The position numbers were made by a program, and so were the translations under genes. DNA of 64,000 nt from Promicromonospora soli. Its GTDB lineage: Bacteria; Actinomycetota; Actinomycetes; Actinomycetales; Cellulomonadaceae. Under the pieces are notes generated by a model. The model searched no databases, was not told the DNA's origin, and worked only from the letters and a program-made list of their open reading frames with translations. Positions 15,265 through 22,900 of this stretch are shown in pieces. The number at the start of each line of letters is the position of its first letter. The first letter of the stretch is position 1. Location of the stretch: the NCBI RefSeq assembly GCF_014653785.1, contig NZ_BNAS01000002.1:182756-246755 (forward strand), in the 5' to 3' direction.

Positions 15265-16374
15265 TCACCGTGCGAGTGCTTCTGCCCCGATGTCCTTCAC
15301 CGGTGTCCACGCCGGGCCCGTGCCGCGCATGGACTCGTGGAACGGGTCGCCCGGGCCGATCTCGCCCGCCCGTACGACCGCGCCCGTGAACGCGGACCGG
15401 TAGATCGCGGCGACCAGCTCCAGCGTGCCGCGGGTGTCAGACACGGTGACGGGCGGCGCCTCGCCCGCGGCGAACGCCCGGTAGGTCGGCACGAGCTGGG
15501 CGAGATGCCCCGAGGGCAGGGCCTCGGGGTCCGGCTGCCACAGCTGCCCGACGTCGTCCCGGCCCGGCGCGGGCGTGAACGTCCAGTCGGCGTCGGAGTA
15601 CCCGTACAGGTGCGAGAGCTCGATGGTCGCCGCCTCGGTGTCGAACCGCAGGTCGGAGGTCTCCCGCGGGGACAGGAGGGAGTTGGTGATCGTCGCCATC
15701 GCACCGTTCTCGAAGCGGACGATCGCCATCGAGACGTCCTCGGTATCGACGTGCCGGGCAAGGCGGCCGGCCATCGCCGTCACCTCGGACCACGGCCCGA
15801 GCGTCGCCAGCAGCAGGTCGAACTGGTGGATGCCGTGGCCCATCGTGGGGCCGCCCCCTTCGGTGTCCCACCGGCCGCGCCACGGCACCTCGAAGTATTC
15901 CGGGGCGCGGAACCAGAGGGTGTCACAGGTGGCGACGAGCGGGCGGCCCAGCGCACCGTCGTCGAGCAGCCGGCGCAGCTGCCGGGCGCCGTGCCCGAAC
16001 CGGTGCTGCACGACCTGCGTGAACTTCGCGGTCGAGCCGGCCTCGGCCTCCGCTATCCGGTCGATCTCCGCGAGGGAGAGCGTGGCGGGCTTCTCCACGA
16101 CCACGTGCACGCCGGCCTCGAGCGCGGCCACCGCAGCATCCACGTGCGCGCCCGGCGGGGTGCACACGTGCAGCACGTCCGTCTCGGCGAGCACGTCCTC
16201 CAGGGCGGATCCGTGCGCCGCGACGTCGTACTTCCGGGCGAACTCCGCCGCCCGCGCCGGATCGAGGTCGACGGCGTGCGCCAGGACGGCGTCCACCCCG
16301 TGCTCCGGCAGGCCCGCGATCGCCTCTGCGTGGGTTCCGGCGATGGCACCTGTACCCAGGATCGTGACTCTCAT
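15265..16374 (-). CDS. Gfo/Idh/MocA-family oxidoreductase
   Basis: A 369-residue NAD(P)-dependent sugar oxidoreductase. The N-terminal Rossmann fold is VTILGTGAIAGTHAEAI, followed by the family VVEKPATLS motif, whose Lys is the usual catalytic residue, and a C-terminal beta-sheet domain with HGIHQFDLLLATLG. These enzymes oxidise or epimerise sugars, inositols and uronates. The ATG at 16374 is backed by GGAGAACC; a longer reading to 16485 would run through the operator and the 61-bp palindrome. The gene sits directly behind the operator at 16404, so it is probably induced together with the rhamnogalacturonan lyases, and leads a two-gene unit with the cupin gene. Confidence 0.85.
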   Translation of the reverse strand: MRVTILGTGAIAGTHAEAIAGLPEHGVDAVLAHAVDLDPARAAEFARKYDVAAHGSALEDVLAETDVLHVCTPPGAHVDAAVAALEAGVHVVVEKPATLSLAEIDRIAEAEAGSTAKFTQVVQHRFGHGARQLRRLLDDGALGRPLVATCDTLWFRAPEYFEVPWRGRWDTEGGGPTMGHGIHQFDLLLATLGPWSEVTAMAGRLARHVDTEDVSMAIVRFENGAMATITNSLLSPRETSDLRFDTEAATIELSHLYGYSDADWTFTPAPGRDDVGQLWQPDPEALPSGHLAQLVPTYRAFAAGEAPPVTVSDTRGTLELVAAIYRSAFTGAVVRAGEIGPGDPFHESMRGTGPAWTPVKDIGAEALAR

Positions 16375-16403
16375 GGTTCTCCGTCCTCGTCGACGCATGA
16401 GCC

Positions 16404-16415
16404 TGAATCGTTTCA
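16404..16415. promoter_or_regulatory. LacI-type operator upstream of the Gfo/Idh gene
   Basis: TGAATCGTTTCA, a palindrome with one broken pair and a central CG, 30 bases before the oxidoreductase start. It runs on as TGAATCGTTTCATGAACC; the TTCATGAACC part recurs as a palindrome in the uxuB-uxaC gap at 20379. Confidence 0.6.
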
Positions 16416-16440
16416 TGAACCCGTCGCCGCCACCAACCCG

Positions 16441-16501
16441 GTTGTGGGCGTGATCGTTGCGCCTAAAACAGGCAGACAGTCGCAACGATCACGCCCACAA
16501 C
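16441..16501. repeat. 61-bp dispersed palindromic element, copy 1
   Basis: Arms of 21 bases (GTTGTGGGCGTGATCGTTGCG and its exact complement ending at 16501) surround an asymmetric 19-base loop; one further G-C pair extends the stem to 16440-16502. A second copy of identical length in the opposite orientation is at 32535-32595, with the same loop landmarks (GACT on one side, TTAGG on the other). It lies between two same-strand genes, the second PL11 gene and the Gfo/Idh gene, where it could also act as a terminator. Confidence 0.85.
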
Positions 16502-16510
16502 CAAGGAGCG

Positions 16511-18400
16511 TCAGTTGCCGATGAAGTAGCTCGGGTGCGGCGGCTGGTTGTAGGCGACGTTCTGCCACGCCACGGCGAGCCGGTACTGCCGGTCGTCCAT
16601 GAGCGAGGGCAGCACCTTGTCGGTGGGGTGGCTGGTGCTGAAGATCCGCAGGGCGCTGGAGTCCGAGGTGCGGTAGATCAGCTCCTCCCGCCAGTCACCC
16701 ATGATGTCGGCCTGCAGCGCCGGCGTGGCCTTGGTGCCGTTGTTCGTGCTGGTGCCGGAGAACGTCTCCAGCCGGTTCAGCCCGCTGCCGTTCCACTCGG
16801 ACACCGTGGGCGTGTTCGACGTGTGGTCGGTGATCTCGCGCTGCGTGTCGCCGTCCCACCAGGTCACGAAGTTCGCCACGGGCGGTGAGGAGCTCAGCAC
16901 GCGGCCCGAGACCGACCGCAGCCCGCCCGTGGGCGAGGCCCCGCTGTTCCACGCCTCCGCGCCGGGGCTGCTCGCGTCGATGTCCGCGGCAGTGCCCCGC
17001 CCCGTGTCCGAGGTGCCCGACGCCGACCAGAGCACCGCGCCCGTGCGTGCGTCCCGGAAGGTCGCCGCGCGGTTCCCGTTCGAGGCGGGCGACTCGTGCA
17101 CGGCGAACACCTCGAGGCCGGACCGCGCCGGGTCGAGATCGCCGACGTGCAGGGCGTCGCCGTGGCCGAGCCCGGTGTTGTAGAGGGCGGAGCCGTTGTC
17201 GTCGATCGTCATGGAGCCGAACACGATCTCGTCGCGGCGGTCGCCGTCGACGTCGGCCACGGAGAGCTGGTGGTTGCCCTGCCCCCTGTACTGGCTGCCT
17301 GCCGAGTCGGAGTCGAAGACCCAGCGCCGGGTGAGCTCGCCGCCGGAGTAGTCGTAGGCGGCCAGGACCGTCCGCGTGTAGTAGCCGCGGGTGAACACGG
17401 CGCTCGGACGGCTGCCGTCCAGGTAGGCGACGCCCGCCAGGAACCTGTCCACCCGGTTGCCGTAGGTGTCGCCCCAGCTCCCGACGTTGCCGCGCGGCGG
17501 CGTGTAGCTGACGGTGTCGGCCTCGGCGCCGGTGTTGCCGTCGAACACGGTGAGGTACTCCGGGCCGGCGAGCACGTATCCGGCGGAGTTGCGATGGTCC
17601 GCGGACGCGCTGCCGATGACGCGGCCCGTGCCCGAGACCGTGCCGTCGGCCGTCTTGACCATCACCTCGGCGTCGCCGGAGGAGTCGAAGTCGTACGCGA
17701 GGAACTGCGTGTAGTGCGCCCCTGCGCGGATGTTCCGCCCCAGGTCTATGCGCCAGAGCCGCGTGCCGTTCAGCTTGTAGGCGTCGAGGTACACGTTGCC
17801 CGTGTAGCCCGACTGCGAGTTGTCCTTCGCGTTGCTCGGGTCCCACTTCACGATGAGCTCGTAGTCGCCTCCCCCGTCCAGGTCCGCGACGCTCGCATCG
17901 TTCGCGCTGTAGGTGTAGGCGACGCCGTCGGGTGTGGTGCCGCCGGCCGGCCGCTGGATCGGAACGTCCCGCTGGCTCGCCGCCAAGGGCGTCACCTCGG
18001 GCGTGGCCCAGGTCTGCACGCCCCGGGTCACCTCGGCCACCCGGTAGGTGCTGTCCTTGCCGCCGTCCGGGTCCACGAGGTTCGTGGCGCCCGTGACCGG
18101 CCGCTTCGTGATGCGCTCCCCGTCGCGGTACACGTGGAACACGATGTCGGCGGGGTCGTCGGCGCGCAGGCGCCACCCCACGTAGACGCCTCCGTCGGTG
18201 GGCAGCGCGACGGGCGCCCGGCCTTCCACCTCCTGGACGGGCAGCTCCTGGCCGACGGCGGCAGCCGCGCCCGCCGCGGTGACCGTGCCCGTCGGCTCCG
18301 CGCCCGCTAGGGCTGCCGCGCCGAGCGGTACCGCGAGTGCTCCGGCCGCGGCCAGAGCTGCGATCACTGCCAACCTGTTTTGCGATCTGACGTTCCTCAT
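16511..18400 (-). CDS. rhamnogalacturonan lyase, PL11 family, short form
   Basis: A 629-residue secreted lyase, close to the usual PL11 length (YesW/YesX about 615). The signal peptide is VIAALAAAGALAVPLGAAALAGA. Core motifs match the first lyase: YTYSANDASVADLDGGGDYE, VKWDPSNAKDNSQSGYTGN, RIDLGRNIRAGAHYTQF and the ending YNQPPHPSYFIGN. It lacks the roughly 85-residue insert of the long form. In Bacillus one PL11 acts in the middle of the chain and the other from the end, and loop insertions near the cleft make the difference; a similar division here is possible but unproven. I use the ATG at 18400 because GGAGGT lies seven bases upstream. A perfect operator is at 18527. Confidence 0.9.
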   Translation of the reverse strand: MRNVRSQNRLAVIAALAAAGALAVPLGAAALAGAEPTGTVTAAGAAAAVGQELPVQEVEGRAPVALPTDGGVYVGWRLRADDPADIVFHVYRDGERITKRPVTGATNLVDPDGGKDSTYRVAEVTRGVQTWATPEVTPLAASQRDVPIQRPAGGTTPDGVAYTYSANDASVADLDGGGDYELIVKWDPSNAKDNSQSGYTGNVYLDAYKLNGTRLWRIDLGRNIRAGAHYTQFLAYDFDSSGDAEVMVKTADGTVSGTGRVIGSASADHRNSAGYVLAGPEYLTVFDGNTGAEADTVSYTPPRGNVGSWGDTYGNRVDRFLAGVAYLDGSRPSAVFTRGYYTRTVLAAYDYSGGELTRRWVFDSDSAGSQYRGQGNHQLSVADVDGDRRDEIVFGSMTIDDNGSALYNTGLGHGDALHVGDLDPARSGLEVFAVHESPASNGNRAATFRDARTGAVLWSASGTSDTGRGTAADIDASSPGAEAWNSGASPTGGLRSVSGRVLSSSPPVANFVTWWDGDTQREITDHTSNTPTVSEWNGSGLNRLETFSGTSTNNGTKATPALQADIMGDWREELIYRTSDSSALRIFSTSHPTDKVLPSLMDDRQYRLAVAWQNVAYNQPPHPSYFIGN

Positions 18401-18526
18401 TGCGGCTACCTCCATGTCGTCGAGGTGGTGCGCAGTCGCCGGAGCGTCGCGCGGGCGCTCGGCGGCGCACCGGAGGAGCCCTCGACGGGGTGCGCTCGAG
18501 GGCGGCCGACAACGCCGTCGGACCCA

Positions 18527-18538
18527 TGAAACGTTTCA
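18527..18538. promoter_or_regulatory. perfect palindromic LacI-type operator upstream of PL11 gene 2
   Basis: TGAAACGTTTCA is a perfect 12-base palindrome with central CG, 127 bases upstream of the lyase start. It is the most symmetric of the five related sites in this block. Confidence 0.65.
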
Positions 18539-18713
18539 GGCAACAAGGGACTTTTCGCCCGCAATCGAGGGTGACAGACCCCCGCAACCAGGTCAATAGC
18601 TCAGAGAAACCGGTTCCCCGTTGCCAGGGCGGGGTTGGCCGACAGACCGGGTGGACGACCTCGTAGGGAGAGCTGTTTCCCGGGCACGCTGGGCCGCGGG
18701 AAGCGCTGCCGAG

Positions 18714-18787
18714 GGTGAGCCGCAGTGAGTTCGGTCCACTGATGGTGAGCCACAGTGAGTTCGGTGCGGCGCCACCGACCGAACTCA
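18714..18787. repeat. direct and inverted short repeats between PL11 gene 2 and uxuB
   Basis: GGTGAGCCGCAGTGAGTTCGGT at 18714-18735 recurs at 18744-18765 with one change, 30 bases apart. The end of the second copy (TGAGTTCGGT, 18756-18765) pairs exactly with ACCGAACTCA at 18778-18787 around a 12-base loop, and GCCGAACTCA follows at 18796-18805. The 448-base gap 18401-18848 holds only this cluster and the operator at 18527; the cluster may be the uxuB terminator. Confidence 0.7.
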
Positions 18788-18848
18788 GGGCAGCGCCGAA
18801 CTCAGAGCAGCGCCACAGCGCGGCGCGGCCCCCTGCCACCCCGGCCCC

Positions 18849-20342
18849 TCAGAGCAGCACTGCCTCGATCTCGGCGGCCACGGCGTCCACGAAGCTCTCC
18901 GGGGTTCCGGCGGGCAGCAGCCCCGGCAGCGCGAGCAGCGCCCGGATGTCCTCCTCGGCACCGGCCAGTCCCTCGACATCGCCCAGGCCATCGGCACCGC
19001 CCGGCACCTCCGCGGCGAGGACCAGCGCCGCCAGCTCCTCGGCCCGCGGGTCGTCGATACCCTCACCGGACCGCGTCCGGCGTCGGACGAACTCCGCCCA
19101 CGCCGCCAGGCCGAACGCAACGCCCTGGGGCTCCCAGCCCGCGGCCAGCGCGTCCGCGAGGACGCCACCCCACCGGTACGGGATCTTCTGCGTGCCGTCC
19201 ATCGCCACCTGGCCCGTGGTGTGCCCGGTGTGCGGGTTGGCGAACCGGGACAGGATCTTCTCGCCGTACTGGTGCAGGTCGAGCCCTTCGGGCGGGGTCA
19301 GCGTCGGCAGCGCGTCCTCGAAGAGATACTGCCGGGCGCGCTCGGCGATCACCGGGTCGGTCACGGCTTCCGCGATCGTGGTGTGTCCCGCGAGCCACCC
19401 CGCGTACGCGACCAGCGAGTGCGTCCCGTTGAGCAGGCGCAGCTTGGCCTGCTCGAACGGCGCCACGTCCCTCGTCAGCGTCGCGCCCGCAGCCTCCCAC
19501 GCGGGTCGTGGCCCGGCGAACCGGTCCTCGATCACCCACTGCGCGAACGGCTCGCCCACCACGAGCCCTTCGTCGCGCGCGCCGAGCGCCTGCCCGACGT
19601 GGTCGCGCTGCTCCGCGGTAGTCGCCGGCACTATCCGGTCGACCATGGAGCACGGGAAAGTGACACGCGCGTCGAGGAACGCGCGCAGGACGTCGCCCTC
19701 GGGACCGGGGAGGCCGGCGTCCGCCGCATGCCGCACGAGGCGCTCGAGAACGCGGCCGTTGTCCACCATGTTGTCGCAGGTCAGGACGGTGACCGGTGCC
19801 GCGGAGGCCGCGCGCGCCGCGAGGCCCCGCACGAGCAGGCCGATGGCCGATGTCGCCGGCCGGACCGGCTCGCTCGCCTGGCGGTCGGACCGCAGCGCCG
19901 CCAGGTCCTCGGCCACCGCGTCCACGTCCAGGGAGCCGGCGGGGGTTCGGGCGTAGCCCTTTTCCGTGATCGTCAGGGTGATCACGTGCGTGGAGGGCGC
20001 CGCGAGCGCCGCCAGCACCCGCTCGGTCTCCTCGGCGGGGTAGGCGACGTCGACCACGGACCCGATCAGCTCGATCGAGGACTCCTGCTCGCCGGCGGTC
20101 AGCACCGCGTACACCCCGCCCTGGGGCCGCAGCTGGTCGCGGACCGTCGCGGACCGCTGGGTCACGCCGAGGATTCCCCAGGAGGTGTCGCCGGTGGCGA
20201 TCGCCGCGCGTTCCGTGTACACCGCCTGGTGCGCCCGGTGGAACGCACCGATGCCGAGGTGGACCACCCCCACCGCCGTCGGCATCACGGGTGCGTCGAT
20301 GCCTACCGGGACGCGGTCCCGGTGCAGGCGGTCCTCAGTCAT
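18849..20342 (-). CDS. uxuB: fructuronate reductase / D-mannonate oxidoreductase (mannitol dehydrogenase family)
   Basis: A 497-residue NAD-dependent enzyme of the long-chain mannitol-dehydrogenase family. It has the N-terminal VVHLGIGAFHRAHQAVYTE motif, the TITEKGY segment, CDNMVDNG and the catalytic-domain stretch LRLLNGTHSLVAYAGWLAGH, where the family's Lys is in QAKLRLLNG. UxuB converts fructuronate to mannonate in glucuronate breakdown; length and context fit better than mannitol or arabinitol dehydrogenase, though tagaturonate reductase (UxaB) is a possible alternative. The ATG at 20342 has AAGGAGA upstream. It is divergent from uronate isomerase, whose product fructuronate is its substrate. 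Confidence 0.8.
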   Translation of the reverse strand: MTEDRLHRDRVPVGIDAPVMPTAVGVVHLGIGAFHRAHQAVYTERAAIATGDTSWGILGVTQRSATVRDQLRPQGGVYAVLTAGEQESSIELIGSVVDVAYPAEETERVLAALAAPSTHVITLTITEKGYARTPAGSLDVDAVAEDLAALRSDRQASEPVRPATSAIGLLVRGLAARAASAAPVTVLTCDNMVDNGRVLERLVRHAADAGLPGPEGDVLRAFLDARVTFPCSMVDRIVPATTAEQRDHVGQALGARDEGLVVGEPFAQWVIEDRFAGPRPAWEAAGATLTRDVAPFEQAKLRLLNGTHSLVAYAGWLAGHTTIAEAVTDPVIAERARQYLFEDALPTLTPPEGLDLHQYGEKILSRFANPHTGHTTGQVAMDGTQKIPYRWGGVLADALAAGWEPQGVAFGLAAWAEFVRRRTRSGEGIDDPRAEELAALVLAAEVPGGADGLGDVEGLAGAEEDIRALLALPGLLPAGTPESFVDAVAAEIEAVLL

Positions 20343-20378
20343 CGCGTGTCTCCTTAACCTGTGCCACGAGCTGCGTCG

Positions 20379-20390
20379 GGTTCATGAACC
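20379..20390. promoter_or_regulatory. palindrome in the uxuB-uxaC divergent control region
   Basis: GGTTCATGAACC, a perfect 12-base palindrome 37 bases upstream of uxuB. It lacks the central CG of LacI sites and could be a GntR-type site. A shared TTCATGAACC also occurs beside the operator at 16404. Confidence 0.4.
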
Positions 20391-20413
20391 GCAGCGCTGC
20401 CACCAGCATGACG

Positions 20414-20453
20414 AGCATCGTCGCGGTCCTGACGAGCACAAGCATCGTCGCGG
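20414..20453. repeat. 13-bp direct repeat in the uxuB-uxaC gap
   Basis: AGCATCGTCGCGG at 20414-20426 and again at 20441-20453, a period of 27 bases. It lies between the palindrome at 20379 and the uxaC -10 box, so it may be two binding sites for an activator or regulator. Confidence 0.5.
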
Positions 20454-20473
20454 CGAGGATACCCGGCACCCCC

Positions 20474-20479
20474 TAGGAT
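20474..20479 (+). promoter_or_regulatory. -10 box of uxaC
   Basis: TAGGAT, a TANNNT-type -10 element, placing the transcript start near 20486 and giving a leader of about 40 bases that contains the AGGAGG ribosome site. No clear -35 element is visible. Confidence 0.4.
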
Positions 20480-20525
20480 GAGAAACCGCTTACCCGACCC
20501 GGCAACGATGCCTCAGGAGGACCCT

Positions 20526-21953
20526 GTGACCGACACCTGGACGCTGCACCCCGACCGGGCGCTGCCCGCCGACTCCGTGACGCGCCCTATCGCCCGTGAG
20601 ATCTACCTGGCGGTGCGGGACCTACCGATCGTGTCGATGCACGGCCACGTCGACGTCGCCGCGTTCGCCGACGACGAGCCGTTCCCCGACCCCGCCCAGC
20701 TCCTCGTGGTCCCCGACCACTACCTGACGCGGATGCTCGTGTCGCAGGGTGCGAAGCTCCCCGAGCTGGGCGTGGGACCGGCCAACGGTCCCGGGTTCGA
20801 GCGCGACCCGCGCGAGATCTTCCGGCGCTTCTGCGCGGGCTGGAAGCACTTCCGCGGCACGCCCACGCGGTACTGGATGGAGCATGAGCTCGTCGAGATC
20901 TTCGGCGTGACGGTGCGCCCCTCGGCCGACACGGCGGACCAGGTCTACGACCAGATCGCCGAGTGCCTCGCCGACCCCGCATTCCGCCCGCGCGCGCTGC
21001 TGGACCGGTTCGGCATCGAGACCATCGGCACCACCGACCCCGCCTGGAGCACGCTCGACGCGCACGCCCGCCTCGCCGCGGAGCTGCCGGGCCGGGTGCT
21101 GCCGACGTTCCGCCCGGACCCGCTGCTGCACCCGGCCCGGCCGAGCTGGCGGGAAGACCTGGAGCGGCTCGCGACGGCGTCGGGCATCGCGACTGACACC
21201 TACGCGGGCTACCTGGCGGCGCTCCGCGATCGCCGCGCCGCGTTCGTCGCGGCGGGCGGCCTCGCCACGGACCACGGCCACCTCAGCGCGGACACCACCC
21301 CGCTGCCCGACGACGCCGCGCGCACCCTCTTCGAGAAGGCGCTGCGCGGCGCGGACGGCTCTGGGATCAGCATGGCGGAGGAGGCGGCGTTCTCCGCCCA
21401 CATGCTGTTCCAGATGGCAGCGATGTCCGCCGAGGACGGCCTGGTCATGCAGTTCCACCCCGGCGTGCTGCGCGACCACGACCCCGCCGTCGCCGCCACG
21501 TTCGGGCCCGACAAGGGGTACGACATCCCCGTCGTCACAGAGTTTGCGCACGGCCTGCGGCCGGTGCTGGAGGCGTTCGGGAACTCGGAGAGCTTCCGGA
21601 TGATCGCCTTCACCGTGGACGAGGACGTGTACTCGCGCGAGCTCGCGCCGCTGGCCGGCGTGTACCCGGCGCTGCGGCTGGGCGCGCCCTGGTGGTTCCT
21701 GGACGCGCCGGACGCGATGCGCCGGTTCCGGGAGGCCGCCACGGAGACCGCCGGGTTCTCGAACATGTCGGGCTTCGTCGACGACACCCGCGCGTTCTGC
21801 TCGATCCCCGCCCGCCACGACCTTGCCCGCCGGGTCGACGCCGGCTACCTCGCCCGGCTGGTGGCGGAGCACCGGCTCGACCTGGACGAGGCCGTGGACA
21901 CGGCCGCTGACCTGGCCTACCACCTGCCGAAGGCGGCCTACGCGGCCAGATGA
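20526..21953 (+). CDS. uxaC: uronate isomerase (glucuronate/galacturonate isomerase)
   Basis: A 475-residue enzyme of the amidohydrolase superfamily that interconverts glucuronate with fructuronate and galacturonate with tagaturonate. The metal-binding MHGHVD motif is near the N-terminus, followed by DHYLTRMLVSQG, RYWMEHELVEIFGV, the QFHPGVLRDHD segment and the late WWFLDAPDAMRRFRE and SGFVDDTRAF motifs, all diagnostic of UxaC. I choose the GTG at 20526 because CAGGAGG lies just upstream and the length then matches the family's roughly 470; an ATG at 20478 lies inside the -10 box. It starts the hexuronate pathway completed by uxuB, kdgK and eda in this window. Confidence 0.92.
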   Translation: MTDTWTLHPDRALPADSVTRPIAREIYLAVRDLPIVSMHGHVDVAAFADDEPFPDPAQLLVVPDHYLTRMLVSQGAKLPELGVGPANGPGFERDPREIFRRFCAGWKHFRGTPTRYWMEHELVEIFGVTVRPSADTADQVYDQIAECLADPAFRPRALLDRFGIETIGTTDPAWSTLDAHARLAAELPGRVLPTFRPDPLLHPARPSWREDLERLATASGIATDTYAGYLAALRDRRAAFVAAGGLATDHGHLSADTTPLPDDAARTLFEKALRGADGSGISMAEEAAFSAHMLFQMAAMSAEDGLVMQFHPGVLRDHDPAVAATFGPDKGYDIPVVTEFAHGLRPVLEAFGNSESFRMIAFTVDEDVYSRELAPLAGVYPALRLGAPWWFLDAPDAMRRFREAATETAGFSNMSGFVDDTRAFCSIPARHDLARRVDAGYLARLVAEHRLDLDEAVDTAADLAYHLPKAAYAAR

Positions 21954-22017
21954 GGCGTGCGCGATCGGAAGACTGACCGGCGGCAACGGCCTTGGCTTCC
22001 GCAACGCTGACACACCA

Positions 22018-22071
22018 GAGCTCCTGGTAGAGAGCGACGGGGCTGGATGCCCCACTCTCTACCAGGAGCTC
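22018..22071. terminator. nested hairpin between uxaC and the convergent lipoprotein gene
   Basis: Perfect 17-base arms (22018-22034 and 22055-22071) enclose a 20-base loop that itself contains a GGGGC/GCCCC stem. No T-run follows. It sits between two convergent genes, seven bases from the stop of the lipoprotein gene, and probably ends both transcripts. Confidence 0.6.
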
Positions 22072-22077
22072 GCTGGT

Positions 22078-22749
22078 TCACGGTGGGCACTCCTCCTCGG
22101 GCATCTCGGGGCCGCACATGCCCATGTCCCACTCTGACTGGAGGATGAGTTCCTTCCCCTCCGGCGTCTGGTAGTGGAAGCGGAGGTCACGCACCATCAC
22201 TCCGCCACCGTCCGTAGTCAGGGTGAGGTAGAACTCGTCGACCGGATCCGTACGGTGGCCGAACCGGGCGCACGGGATCGTGGCCTCGTATCCCACGACG
22301 TCCTCTCGGATCTCAAGCTTCTCGATCTCCCCCCATGACTCAGGAGACACCGGCTCCGTCGGCGAGCCGATAATTGCAGGGTACGGCGCGAACGTTGCCC
22401 CATCGGAGGTGACGACGTACGTCTCGACCGAGGTCGGTTCAAGCCCGGGGTCGGCCGCCCACGTCACGTCCGTGATCGTCAGCGGCCCTTCTCCGGTCAT
22501 GACACAGGGCGTGAACCCTCCGAACGACGCCGTCCATGGATCACCCGGCCGAACACCGTCCGGGATGTCAAGGTTGCCGCCCCCAGCCCCCACCAGCACC
22601 CGCAGCGGGTGCTTTCGGTCGTCCCCGTGCACCACCGGCTCGCCCAGCCCGCAGCCGGTGAGCGTGAACACCACGACACCCATCGCCGCAGCCAGCCCTG
22701 CCGCATGCCCATTCCCCCTGGAGGGCGCCCCATATCCCGTCACCCGCAC
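22078..22749 (-). CDS. hypothetical lipoprotein
   Basis: A 223-residue protein I do not recognise. A signal peptide with lipobox (VVVFTLTGC) indicates membrane anchoring on the outside. The mature part is beta-rich and acidic, without a known motif, and contains two further cysteines near the C-terminus (MCGPEMPEEECPP) plus one in FTPCVMTGEG and one in TIPCARFG, which could form disulfides. The start is a GTG with GGGAG upstream. It faces uxaC and has no evident functional link to sugar use. Confidence 0.65.
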   Translation of the reverse strand: MRVTGYGAPSRGNGHAAGLAAAMGVVVFTLTGCGLGEPVVHGDDRKHPLRVLVGAGGGNLDIPDGVRPGDPWTASFGGFTPCVMTGEGPLTITDVTWAADPGLEPTSVETYVVTSDGATFAPYPAIIGSPTEPVSPESWGEIEKLEIREDVVGYEATIPCARFGHRTDPVDEFYLTLTTDGGGVMVRDLRFHYQTPEGKELILQSEWDMGMCGPEMPEEECPP

Positions 22750-22900
22750 ACGCTCCCATCCCTGGTCGAAGGTGCAGTCACCTTGGTGGGCACGCCTCGT
22801 CGGTCTGACCGATCATCGCGCGTCTGGCACGTGCCGTCGGCGCTAGGGTAAGTACGCTCCGCAAACCTGCCCATCAACCGCAAGCCGGACGGGACGGTCC

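Noticed and set aside
18714-18805. Possible CRISPR array
   Set aside because: Only two direct copies with an 8-base spacer and no cas genes; no CRISPR array was seen anywhere in the window.
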